Assembly: GCF_035917235.1 (NCBI RefSeq)
Contig: NZ_CP108423.1
Coordinates: 3,909,001 to 3,973,000, forward strand
Source of the DNA: Streptomyces sp. NBC_01294
Lineage (GTDB): Bacteria > Actinomycetota > Actinomycetes > Streptomycetales > Streptomycetaceae
Length of the DNA: 64,000 nucleotides
Direction of reading: 5' to 3'
This document shows positions 16,448-24,017 of this stretch, in pieces (the stretch's first letter is position 1; each line of letters opens with the position of its first letter). Below the pieces are notes generated by a model, which was not told the origin of the DNA, ran no database searches, and saw nothing but the letters and a program-made list of their open reading frames with translations. Made by a program: the position numbers and the translations under genes.

Positions 16448-17416
16448 TCAGCCGCCGCTGTGCAGCAGGTCCACGCCCAGGCCCGTCACCGAGTGCAGGA
16501 CCGCCTTGCCGTCGCGCTCCGTGGTGATCAGCCCGGCCGCGCGCAGCGTCCGGGTGTGCTCGGAGACCGAGGGCAGGCTGATGTCGAGGTCCCGGGCCAG
16601 CTCCGAGGTCGTGCGCTGCTGCACCAGCAGCTGGAGCACGGCCGCCCGGGTCCGGCCCAGCAGCGCGTCCAGCGCCCCCTGCGCGGGGCCCGGCCCGACC
16701 AGCGGCAGCGGCGTCAGCGCCGGGTACAGCAGCAGGTACGCCCCGTCGGGGCCGTCCGGGCCCCGCGCGATCAGCGGGCGCCCCGTCCAGAACGACGAGG
16801 GCATCAGCAGCAGGCCGCGCCCGCCGAGCCGGACCTCGTAGTGCGGCGGCCGGTCGACCTCCAGGACGGTGCCCGACCAGGCGGCGCGCGGGTGCGTACT
16901 GGCCAGGCACGCCTTGATGCCGTGCGCGGCCAGCAGCCGGGTGCGCCAGGCCACGTCCGCCCGGAAGGACTGGCGGATCCTCGTCCAGTGCGGGGCCACG
17001 GCCACCTCGTGCCCGGCCCGGATCGCACCGCCCAGCCGGTCCCACGCCTCGCGGTCCTGCCCCCACAGCGCGCGCAGCCGGGACGCCGCGCCGGGGGCCC
17101 GGGCGACGGCCCGGCCCAGCTCGTCGGCGGTGAGGAGCGCACCCGCGTCCCGTACGGCGACGAGCCCCTCCTCCAGGGTGCGCGCGTACGGTTCGACGAA
17201 CTCCGGGTTGTCGCCGTCCGGCAGCAGCAGGTCCAGCAACGGCCGGACCCGGGCCGGCAGCTCTTGGCCCAGGCGGCCGCGCCAGCGGCCGAAAACCGCC
17301 GGTTCGTCGGTGCGCTGCCAGGCGACCAGCGCCATGGCCAGCTCCACCAGCGGCAGCGGCTCGCTCGCGAACCTGACGTTGAGCAGGTCCTCTGCCGTGA
17401 AGTGCACCCTCAGCAT
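16448..17416 (-). CDS. ArsR-family winged-helix regulator
   Basis: About 322 aa. The C-terminal 80 residues form an ArsR-type winged helix (LVQQRTTSELARDLDISLPSV... SEHTRTLRAAGLI, then wing ERDGKAVLHSVT). The long N-terminal part (MLRVHFTAEDLLNVRFA) is the effector/dimer region found in large Streptomyces members of this group. No conserved metal-binding Cys motif (ELCVCDL) is present, so it is unlikely to be a classical arsenic or metal sensor. It lies just upstream of the pirin gene on the same strand but is separated by a palindromic terminator. Confidence 0.82.
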   Translation of the reverse strand: MLRVHFTAEDLLNVRFASEPLPLVELAMALVAWQRTDEPAVFGRWRGRLGQELPARVRPLLDLLLPDGDNPEFVEPYARTLEEGLVAVRDAGALLTADELGRAVARAPGAASRLRALWGQDREAWDRLGGAIRAGHEVAVAPHWTRIRQSFRADVAWRTRLLAAHGIKACLASTHPRAAWSGTVLEVDRPPHYEVRLGGRGLLLMPSSFWTGRPLIARGPDGPDGAYLLLYPALTPLPLVGPGPAQGALDALLGRTRAAVLQLLVQQRTTSELARDLDISLPSVSEHTRTLRAAGLITTERDGKAVLHSVTGLGVDLLHSGG

Positions 17417-17446
17417 CGCGCCCGCCCCCGCGCTCAGCCGGAGCGT

Positions 17447-17908
17447 CTAGCCGTACATGCGGCGCATGGCGAAGTCGACCATCTGCTCGACCGCCTTCGC
17501 GTCGAAGACCATCCGGTGGTCGCCCTCCATGTCGAGGACGAAGCCGTACCCGGTGGGCAGCAGGTCGATCACCTCCGCGCCGGTGATCACGAAGTACTTG
17601 GACTCCTTGCCGGCGTACCGGCGCAGCTCCTTGAGCGTGGTGAACATGGGGATGACCGGCTGCTGCGTGTTGTGCAGCGCCAGGAATCCGGGGGTCTCGC
17701 CGCGCGGGCAATAGACCTTCGAGGTCGCGAAGATCTGCTGGAAGTCCTCGGCGGACAGCGAGCCGGTGGTGAAGGCCCGTACCGCGTCCGCGAGGGAGGG
17801 CGGGGACGGCTCGGGGTACAGCGGCGGCGTCTGCTGCGCGTAGCCCTGCGGGGGCTGCTGCGCGTAGCCCTGCTGCTGGGCGCCCGGGTTCTGGTCGTAG
17901 CCGTACAT
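17447..17908 (-). CDS. SseB-like domain protein
   Basis: A 153-aa protein. An N-terminal Gln/Tyr/Gly/Pro-rich tail with YAQQ repeats (QGYAQQPPQGYAQQ) precedes an SseB N-terminal-like domain (AFTTGSLSAEDFQQIFA, VIPMFTTLKELRRY, VITGAEVIDLLPTGYGFVLD). In streptomycetes such proteins are of unknown function. The domain resembles secretion-chaperone folds, but no secretion system is adjacent. The ATG at 17906-17908 follows a weak GGGTGGG site. Confidence 0.75.
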   Translation of the reverse strand: MYGYDQNPGAQQQGYAQQPPQGYAQQTPPLYPEPSPPSLADAVRAFTTGSLSAEDFQQIFATSKVYCPRGETPGFLALHNTQQPVIPMFTTLKELRRYAGKESKYFVITGAEVIDLLPTGYGFVLDMEGDHRMVFDAKAVEQMVDFAMRRMYG

Positions 17909-17976
17909 GCGGCCCACCCTACCGAGTGGCCGAGGCCGTACCGGCGGGTACGGGCCACCGCTGCCCGGCGGTGGCC

Positions 17977-18192
17977 TCAGCCCGAGAGGTCCCCGGCCTT
18001 CAGAGCCCGTACGAACGGAACCCACGCGCCGGCCGCGACGATCACGACGGGCCCGTGCGGCCTCTTCGAGTCCCGGACGGGGACAACTCCGACCAAGCCG
18101 TCCGCGACCTCGACGCAGTTCCCTCCATCGCCGTTGCTGTAGCTGCTCTTACGCCAGACAGCAGTACGGAAGTCAGTGCCGTTGCTTGCCAT
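17977..18192 (-). CDS. DUF397 protein (WhiJ/AbaA-associated small partner)
   Basis: A 71-aa protein with the DUF397 hallmarks WRKSSYSNGDGGNCVEVA and VRDSKRP plus a C-terminal FVRAL segment. DUF397 proteins are encoded next to WhiJ-type XRE regulators and are thought to antagonise or modify them during development and antibiotic production. GAGGATT precedes the ATG. The start lies inside the 3' end of the XRE gene (20-base overlap), showing translational coupling. Confidence 0.88.
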   Translation of the reverse strand: MASNGTDFRTAVWRKSSYSNGDGGNCVEVADGLVGVVPVRDSKRPHGPVVIVAAGAWVPFVRALKAGDLSG

Positions 18193-19024
18193 TTCGGTAA
18201 TCCTCAGCCGCATCCTTGATCCTGGCGAGGGACGCATCCGGCGGCAAGGCGGCGGCCCTGAGAAGATCGTATGCCTTGCGGTACTGCCTCACGAGGGCCG
18301 GATCGTCGATCGTCTGGCCGTGGTACGGCCCCTCCGTGTACATCAGCGGCGGTTCGTCATCGAACTCCATGAACAGGAGCGAGAGCTCCATGAAAGGCCG
18401 GGTGGGCGCGTTCCACAGCATGAGCTGTGGAACGATGCGGCTGCGATCCGCCAGGGCGGCGATCCGGTCTAGTTGTTCGGCCATCTCAGCCGGTCGGAGG
18501 ATCGGTTCGCGAATCACGGACTCATGCAGGATGACCCAGTACTCCGGCTTCTTCGGGTCGTCGAAGAGCTTGGCCCGCCCCAGGCGCTGACTGATCTTCG
18601 CGTCGACCTCTTCCTTGAGGTCCAGGGAGTGCGTGGACCGGATGACCGCGCGCGCGTACGACTCGGTCTGGAGTAGACCGGGAACAAGCGCGCTGTTCCA
18701 CTCCTCGATGGTTCGCGCCCGCGTCTCTGCCTCCGCGACCGGCGCGAAGTACTCCGCGTGCGCACCCTTCCGGGCTTTCCGAACGTCCTCGCAGCGCCGC
18801 TCGAAGAAGCCGTCCGTCCGCAGCACCTGATCCACGTGCCGGGCCAGATCCACCGGCATCCGGCGCTGAGCGCGCTCGATCTCGCTCAGGTAGCTGACCC
18901 CGTAGAAGCTGCCTTCCACCGCCTGCTGAAGCGTGAGGCCTGCCACCTCCCGCCTCCAGCGCAGTTCCGTGCCATAGAAGGCCGGAACACTCTCGGAGCC
19001 GTCAATGTCCTTACTCGCGGCCAC
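18173..19024 (-). CDS. WhiJ-like XRE regulator with DUF5753 domain
   Basis: About 283 aa. An N-terminal XRE helix-turn-helix (FYGTELRWRREVAGLTLQQA... YGVSYLSEIERAQRRM) is followed by the DUF5753 sensor-like domain (ALVPGLLQTESYARAVI, VIREPI, MYTEGPYHGQTIDDP). Such proteins, in paralogous clusters with DUF397 and anti-sigma-like ATPases, regulate aerial growth and secondary metabolism in Streptomyces. The GTG at 19022-19024 is chosen from where the conserved domain begins; the open frame reaches 19213 but the extra part is unlike the family. It is divergent from the 19142 gene pair. Confidence 0.88.
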   Translation of the reverse strand: MAASKDIDGSESVPAFYGTELRWRREVAGLTLQQAVEGSFYGVSYLSEIERAQRRMPVDLARHVDQVLRTDGFFERRCEDVRKARKGAHAEYFAPVAEAETRARTIEEWNSALVPGLLQTESYARAVIRSTHSLDLKEEVDAKISQRLGRAKLFDDPKKPEYWVILHESVIREPILRPAEMAEQLDRIAALADRSRIVPQLMLWNAPTRPFMELSLLFMEFDDEPPLMYTEGPYHGQTIDDPALVRQYRKAYDLLRAAALPPDASLARIKDAAEDYRNGKQRH

Positions 19025-19141
19025 AACCGCCCGCCTTCCACACCTCGCACTGTGGAGCCCGAAACCCTTCCCACGGTATGCCGACCCACGCCAGTCTGTG
19101 AGGACTTCGTCACACTCCGCACAGGAACGGTAGGCGCCCCC

Positions 19142-19351
19142 ATGAGCGACCACCCCAACGACCGCAAGGCCATCGAGGCCCTCGACGCGCTGCGCGCCGC
19201 CCTCTCGGCGCACGGGATCACCCTGCCCTCGATGGACCTCCAGCTCCTCTCCTACGCAGGGCGGTACGACTCCCCGCCCCTCATCACCCTCGGCAACTGC
19301 AACGCCGCCACGGCCCAGAAGCTCGCCGTCGCCCTGGCCGGCGGCCGGTGA
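19142..19351 (+). CDS. Small hypothetical protein of the WhiJ/AbaA-like cluster
   Basis: A 69-aa acidic-neutral protein ([19 protein letters not shown]... [21 protein letters not shown]). No signal peptide or known domain was recognised. Its stop overlaps the GTG of the ATPase gene, so the two are coupled. It starts 118 bases from the XRE gene on the opposite strand. The context suggests a partner of the regulatory pair; function unknown. Confidence 0.7.
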   Translation: MSDHPNDRKAIEALDALRAALSAHGITLPSMDLQLLSYAGRYDSPPLITLGNCNAATAQKLAVALAGGR

Positions 19352-19716
19352 ACGCCCTCACCATCCGGCTGCTCGCCGTCCCCAAGGCCGTCCCCCTCGC
19401 CCGCCACGCCGTGCGCGAGCACCTCGGGGACGCCGAAGCCTGCCCCGACGCCGAGCTCTGCGTCAGCGAGCTGCTGGCCAACGTGATCACCCACCTCGGC
19501 GAGGGCACCGCCGTCACCCTGCGCGTCACCGGGACCGGAAGGGCAGCCCGTACGCGGGTCGAGCTCACCGATCCCGATCCGCGCGCGTGGCCCGTACTGC
19601 GGCAGGCGGGCGGAACCGAAGAGTCCGGGCGCGGCCTCGCCCTGCTCGACGCCGTGGCCCTGCGATGGGGGGTCACGCAGGGCCCGGACGGCAAGACGGT
19701 CTGGTGCGAGCTTTGA
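19348..19716 (+). CDS. Anti-sigma-factor-like ATP-binding protein (HATPase_c_2)
   Basis: A 122-aa GHKL ATPase of the RsbW/SpoIIAB-like type very common in Streptomyces: N box [12 protein letters not shown], a DPDPRAWP segment in place of the usual D-x-G-x-x, and [15 protein letters not shown]. These proteins are components of AbaA/WhiJ-like loci. The classical G1 glycine is replaced (TDPDPRAW), so nucleotide binding may differ. The GTG start overlaps the previous stop (GTGA). Confidence 0.8.
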   Translation: MNALTIRLLAVPKAVPLARHAVREHLGDAEACPDAELCVSELLANVITHLGEGTAVTLRVTGTGRAARTRVELTDPDPRAWPVLRQAGGTEESGRGLALLDAVALRWGVTQGPDGKTVWCEL

Positions 19717-19752
19717 CCCTGGTCACAGTCGGCTCGGAAGGGTTGCCGTTAT

Positions 19753-19788
19753 TACCGGCGGGTAGCATCATGTTGTTACCGATTGGTA
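19753..19788 (+). promoter_or_regulatory. Tandem TACC-N4-GGTA dyads upstream of the acyl-CoA dehydrogenase
   Basis: TACCGGCGGGTA (19753-19764) and TACCGATTGGTA (19777-19788) share arms TACC/GGTA and are 24 bases apart, about 2.3 helical turns. They lie 45-80 bases before the ATG at 19833. The layout is typical for a TetR-family repressor of fatty-acid degradation, but the protein is not encoded nearby. Confidence 0.55.
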
Positions 19789-19832
19789 TGTACGAGGAAC
19801 CTGTCTCCCCGAGCCTTAACGGAGCCGTCGCC

Positions 19833-21659
19833 ATGGGGCACTACAAGTCGAATCTCCGCGACATCGAGTTCAACCTCTTCGAGGTGCTCGGCCGCGACAA
19901 GCAGTACGGCACCGGTCCGTTCGAGGAGATGGACACCGAGACCGCCAAGAGCGTCCTGTCCGAGCTGGCCCGCCTCGCCGAGAACGAGCTGGCCGCCTCC
20001 TTCGAGGACGCCGACCGCAACCCGCCGGTCTTCGACCCGGCCACCAACACCGCGCCCGTCCCGGCCTCCTTCAAGAAGAGCTACGAAGCCTTCATGGACT
20101 CCGAGTACTGGCGCCTGGGCCTGCCCGAGGAGATCGGCGGCACCACCTCGCCCCGCTCCCTCATCTGGGCCTACGCGGAGCTCCTGCTCGGCTCGAACCC
20201 GGCCATCTGGATGTACTCCTCCGGCCCGGCGTTCGCCGGCATCCTCCACGAAGAGGGCAACGAGGCGCAGAAGAAGGTCGCGCAGATAGCCGTCGAGAAG
20301 CGCTGGGGCTCCACCATGGTCCTCACCGAGCCGGACGCCGGCTCGGACGTCGGCGCCGGCCGCACCAAGGCGATCCAGCAGGCGGACGGCTCCTGGCACA
20401 TCGAGGGCGTGAAGCGCTTCATCACGTCCGGTGAGCACGACATGGAGGAGAACATCCTCCACTACGTCCTCGCCCGCCCCGAGGGCCACGGCCCCGGCAC
20501 CAAGGGCCTGTCCCTCTTCCTCGTCCCGAAGTTCCACTTCGACTGGGAGACCGGCGAGCTGGGCGAGCGCAACGGCGTCTACGCCACGAACGTCGAGCAC
20601 AAGATGGGCCTCAAGGCCTCCAACACGTGCGAGATGACCTTCGGCGACCAGCACCCCGCCAAGGGCTGGCTGATCGGTGACAAGCACGACGGCATCCGCC
20701 AGATGTTCATGATCATCGAGTTCGCCCGCATGATGGTCGGCACGAAGGCCATCGCCACCCTCTCCACCGGCTACCTCAACGCGCTGGAGTACGCCAAGGA
20801 GCGCGTGCAGGGCCCGGACCTGGCGAACTTCATGGACAAGACCGCGCCCAAGGTCACCATCACGCACCACCCCGACGTGCGCCGCTCGCTCATGACGCAG
20901 AAGGCGTACGCCGAGGGCATGCGCGCCCTCGTCCTGCACACCGCCAGCGTCCAGGACGAGATCCAGGTCAAGCAGGCCGCGGGCCAGGACGCCTCCGCCG
21001 AGATCGGCCTGAACGACCTGCTCCTGCCGATCGTCAAGGGCTACGGCTCGGAGAAGTCCTACGAGCAGCTCGCGCAGTCCCTGCAGACCTTCGGCGGCTC
21101 CGGGTACCTGCAGGAGTACCCGATCGAGCAGTACATCCGCGACGCCAAGATCGACACCCTCTACGAGGGCACCACGGCCATCCAGGGCCAGGACTTCTTC
21201 TTCCGGAAGATCGTCCGCGACCAGGGCGCCTCGCTGAACATCCTCTCCGAGACGATCAAGAAGTTCCTGGCCGAGGCCGTCGGCGGCGAGGAGCTGGCCG
21301 GCGCCCGCGACGCGCTCGCCAAGGCCGCCGTCGACCTGGAGGCCATCGTCGGCCAGATGATCGTCGACCTCACCGCCACCGGCGAGGACGTCAAGAACAT
21401 CTACAAGGTCGGCCAGAACACCACCCGCCTGCTGATGGCCTCCGGTGACGTGGTCGTCGGATACCTGCTGCTCAAGGGCGCCGCCGTGGCCGCCGAGAAG
21501 CTGGGAGGCGCCTCCGCGAAGGACGTCCCCTTCTACACCGGCAAGATCGCCGCCGCGAAGTTCTTCGCGGCCGAGATCCTCCCGGGCGTCTCGGTCCAGC
21601 GCGCGCTGGCCGAGGCCGTCGACAACTCCCTCATGGAGCTCGACGAGGCCGCCTTCTAG
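19833..21659 (+). CDS. Acyl-CoA dehydrogenase, large FadE5-like type
   Basis: A 608-aa FAD enzyme that introduces the alpha,beta double bond in the first step of fatty-acid beta-oxidation. The length, longer than the usual 380-400 aa, and the C-terminal extension place it with mycobacterial FadE5-like enzymes. Motifs include the FAD-binding [12 protein letters not shown] and [33 protein letters not shown] and the catalytic glutamate of [13 protein letters not shown]. The first residues ([17 protein letters not shown]) are the conserved N-terminus. It is monocistronic, with a terminator after it and candidate TetR-type operators before it. Confidence 0.93.
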   Translation: MGHYKSNLRDIEFNLFEVLGRDKQYGTGPFEEMDTETAKSVLSELARLAENELAASFEDADRNPPVFDPATNTAPVPASFKKSYEAFMDSEYWRLGLPEEIGGTTSPRSLIWAYAELLLGSNPAIWMYSSGPAFAGILHEEGNEAQKKVAQIAVEKRWGSTMVLTEPDAGSDVGAGRTKAIQQADGSWHIEGVKRFITSGEHDMEENILHYVLARPEGHGPGTKGLSLFLVPKFHFDWETGELGERNGVYATNVEHKMGLKASNTCEMTFGDQHPAKGWLIGDKHDGIRQMFMIIEFARMMVGTKAIATLSTGYLNALEYAKERVQGPDLANFMDKTAPKVTITHHPDVRRSLMTQKAYAEGMRALVLHTASVQDEIQVKQAAGQDASAEIGLNDLLLPIVKGYGSEKSYEQLAQSLQTFGGSGYLQEYPIEQYIRDAKIDTLYEGTTAIQGQDFFFRKIVRDQGASLNILSETIKKFLAEAVGGEELAGARDALAKAAVDLEAIVGQMIVDLTATGEDVKNIYKVGQNTTRLLMASGDVVVGYLLLKGAAVAAEKLGGASAKDVPFYTGKIAAAKFFAAEILPGVSVQRALAEAVDNSLMELDEAAF

Positions 21660-21706
21660 GCTGCGCCCGCCCGCCCCGCCCGTCACACGCACGCGGTGCA
21701 CGCACA

Positions 21707-21738
21707 GTGGCCGGGACCCCTCCGGGGGCCCCGGCCAC
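21707..21738 (+). terminator. Hairpin terminator after the acyl-CoA dehydrogenase gene
   Basis: Fourteen-base arms GTGGCCGGGACCCC / GGGGCCCCGGCCAC with one mismatch and loop TCCG, 48 bases after the stop codon. Confidence 0.75.
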
Positions 21739-21796
21739 CGGCCTGTGCGACGGGCGCGTTCCCGTCTTGTCGGTGGTTCGTGGGACGCTCGTAGGC

Positions 21797-22531
21797 ATGA
21801 GTCCACAGGAGCAGCAGCACAGCAGGGGGTATTCCGTCCCCACCGGGCGGCCGTACGCCCTCAAGGAGCTGCAGGCCACCCTGGGCAGCCTCGGCGACCA
21901 CCTCCGGGAGCTGTACGACGGCGCCCACCCCGCCGAGTACGACGGCGTGGCCGACGCGCTCTACATCGCCTTCCAGACCGCCGCCGGCCTCGCCCCCGCC
22001 AAGAGCTACACCGGCTGCGCCGAGCACCCCAACGGCGCCCTCGACCCCGAGGCCCCCGAGGGCTGGGGCCGCTGCCTCATCTGCAACGACCGGCGCCGCC
22101 TCGGCCTGCGCTCCCAGGGCGCCCGGGCCGCCGCCGCGGCCCCCGCCGGGGAACAGCGCCGGCTGGGCTATCCCGTCCCGGAGCCCCCGTACACCCTCCA
22201 GGCCCTGCGCGACTGCCTGCGCACGGTCGAGGACCGCCGCTTCCACCTCTCGCTGTCCTCACCCCCCGACCACTTCGTGCAGATGGCCGACGACCTGCAC
22301 CGCGCCTTCATCGTCGCCCGCGAGCTGTCCCGGCCGCGGAACGCCTCGGGCTGCTCCGAGCACCCCGGCGCTCCCATCGACCCCGACGCGCCCCCCGGCG
22401 AGGCCTGTATCTTCTGCGCCGGACGCAAGAGACGCGCGCAGCGCTCCCCGCAGACCCCGGAGATGCTCCCGCGCATCCGCCGGGGCGAGCGCAGGCAGTT
22501 GCAGCGCCGATTCGAGCGCCCGCCGGGCTGA
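21797..22531 (+). CDS. Uncharacterised protein with two tandem Cys/His modules
   Basis: A 244-aa soluble protein made of two related halves of about 112 residues. Each half has a Y-x-L-x-x-L helix start, a long helical stretch, then CxEHP, DP-E/D-AP-x-G and CxxC. The Cys/His residues are C74, H77, C93, C96 in the first half and C186, H189, C204, C207 in the second. CxxH...CxxC spacing suggests a small zinc-binding knuckle in each. An Arg-rich tail follows each CxxC (NDRRR, GRKRR), and the C-terminus is strongly basic, so nucleic-acid binding is possible. No known family was recognised. No signal peptide. Confidence 0.75.
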   Translation: MSPQEQQHSRGYSVPTGRPYALKELQATLGSLGDHLRELYDGAHPAEYDGVADALYIAFQTAAGLAPAKSYTGCAEHPNGALDPEAPEGWGRCLICNDRRRLGLRSQGARAAAAAPAGEQRRLGYPVPEPPYTLQALRDCLRTVEDRRFHLSLSSPPDHFVQMADDLHRAFIVARELSRPRNASGCSEHPGAPIDPDAPPGEACIFCAGRKRRAQRSPQTPEMLPRIRRGERRQLQRRFERPPG

Positions 22532-22631
22532 AAACCGACGGGACCGCAGATCACCCACCGTGCGGCCTCGACCTCCGGCCATCCCTCGCAGTCCGGCCAT
22601 GACGAACACGACCGTCGTTAAGGTGAACCAC

Positions 22632-23924
22632 ATGAGCTCTCCCGCCCGCTTCGACCGCGGCCACACCGACGATCTGATGACCTTTTTGACGGCCAGTCCG
22701 TCGCCGTACCACGCCGTGGCCAACGCGGCGGAGCGGCTGGAGAAGGCAGGCTTCAGGCAGGTGTCGGAAACGGACGCCTGGGATGCGGGCACCGGGGGCA
22801 GGTTCGTGCTCCGCGGCGGTGCGCTCATCGCCTGGTACGTCCCCGAAGGCGCGGTCGCGCACACCCCGTTCCGGATCGTCGGCGCGCACACCGACTCGCC
22901 CAACCTGCGGGTCAAGCCGCTGCCGGACACGGGCTCGCAGGGCTGGCGGCAGATCGCCGTCGAGATCTACGGCGGCACCCTGCTCAACACCTGGCTCGAC
23001 CGCGACCTGGGCCTGGCCGGGCGGTTGACCCTGCGCGACGGCAGTGAGCGCCTGGTGAACGTGGACCGCGCGCTGCTGCGCGTGCCCCAACTGGCCGTGC
23101 ACCTGGACCGGTCGGTGAACACCGACGGCCTCAAGCTCGACAAGCAGCGGCACATGCAGCCGATCTGGGGTCTGGGCGACGTGCAGGAGGGCGACCTGAT
23201 CGCGTTCCTGGAGGAGGAAGAGGGCCTGGACCAGGGCTCGGTGGCCGGCTGGGACCTGATGGTCCACTCCATCGAGCCGCCCTCGTACCTGGGCCGCGAC
23301 CGCGAGCTGGTGGCCGGCCCGCGGATGGACAACCTGCTGTCGGTGCACGCGGGGATCGCCGCGCTGGTGGCGGTGTCCGCCGCCGGGAAGCTCGACCACA
23401 TCCCCGTACTGGCCGCCTTCGACCACGAGGAGAACGGCTCGCAGTCGGACACGGGCGCGGACGGCCCGCTGCTGGGGAACGTGCTGGAACGTTCAGTCTT
23501 CGCACGCGGGGGCACGTACGAGGACCGTGCGCGGGCCTTCGCCGGCACCATCTGCCTGTCCTCGGACACCGGGCACGCCGTCCACCCCAACTACGCGGAG
23601 CGGCACGACCCTTCGCACCACCCGCGGGTCAACGGCGGCCCGATCCTGAAGGTCAACGTCAACCAGCGGTACGCGACGGACGGCAGCGGGCGCGCGGTGT
23701 TCGCGAGCGCGTGCGAGCGGGCCGGCGTGCCGTGGCAGACCTTCGTCTCCAACAACTCGATGCCGTGCGGCACCACGATCGGCCCGATCACGGCCGCCCG
23801 CCACGGCATTCAGACCGTGGACATCGGCGTCGCGATCCTCTCGATGCACAGCGCGCGCGAACTGTGCGGCGCGGACGACCCGTTCCTGCTGGCGAACTCC
23901 CTGGTGGCCTTCCTGGAGGGCTGA
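22632..23924 (+). CDS. apeB: M18 family aminopeptidase
   Basis: A 430-aa cytoplasmic metallo-aminopeptidase related to yeast aminopeptidase I and aspartyl aminopeptidase. The dinuclear metal ligands are visible: HTDSP (His, Asp), DNLLSVHAG, FDHEENGS (Glu pair), SSDTGHAVHPNY and the C-terminal HSARE. It removes N-terminal, often acidic, residues from peptides. AAGGTGA lies before the ATG. It is followed by a 32-bp palindrome serving as terminator towards the convergent thioredoxin-NHL gene. Confidence 0.92.
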   Translation: MSSPARFDRGHTDDLMTFLTASPSPYHAVANAAERLEKAGFRQVSETDAWDAGTGGRFVLRGGALIAWYVPEGAVAHTPFRIVGAHTDSPNLRVKPLPDTGSQGWRQIAVEIYGGTLLNTWLDRDLGLAGRLTLRDGSERLVNVDRALLRVPQLAVHLDRSVNTDGLKLDKQRHMQPIWGLGDVQEGDLIAFLEEEEGLDQGSVAGWDLMVHSIEPPSYLGRDRELVAGPRMDNLLSVHAGIAALVAVSAAGKLDHIPVLAAFDHEENGSQSDTGADGPLLGNVLERSVFARGGTYEDRARAFAGTICLSSDTGHAVHPNYAERHDPSHHPRVNGGPILKVNVNQRYATDGSGRAVFASACERAGVPWQTFVSNNSMPCGTTIGPITAARHGIQTVDIGVAILSMHSARELCGADDPFLLANSLVAFLEG

Positions 23925-23925
23925 G

Positions 23926-23957
23926 CCGTCACGGCTGCCGCGCGGCAGCCGTGACGG
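23926..23957. terminator. 32-bp perfect palindrome
   Basis: CCGTCACGGCTGCCGC followed by its exact complement, starting directly after the aminopeptidase stop codon, in a 93-base gap between convergent genes. Confidence 0.8.
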
Positions 23958-24016
23958 TGGTTGTGGCCGTGGTTGTGGCCGTGGTTGTGGCCGTGGTTGT
24001 GGCCGTGGTTGTGGGT
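23957..24016. repeat. 12-bp tandem repeat
   Basis: Four perfect copies of GTGGTTGTGGCC (23957-24004) and a partial fifth, abutting the palindrome and ending two bases before the stop codon of the thioredoxin-NHL gene. A likely variable-number repeat. Confidence 0.85.
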
Positions 24017-24017
24017 G

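Noticed and set aside
16448..17416. Arsenic or metal-sensing role for the ArsR-type protein
   Set aside because: The ELCVCDL-type metal site and other Cys pairs of metal-sensing ArsR proteins are absent.
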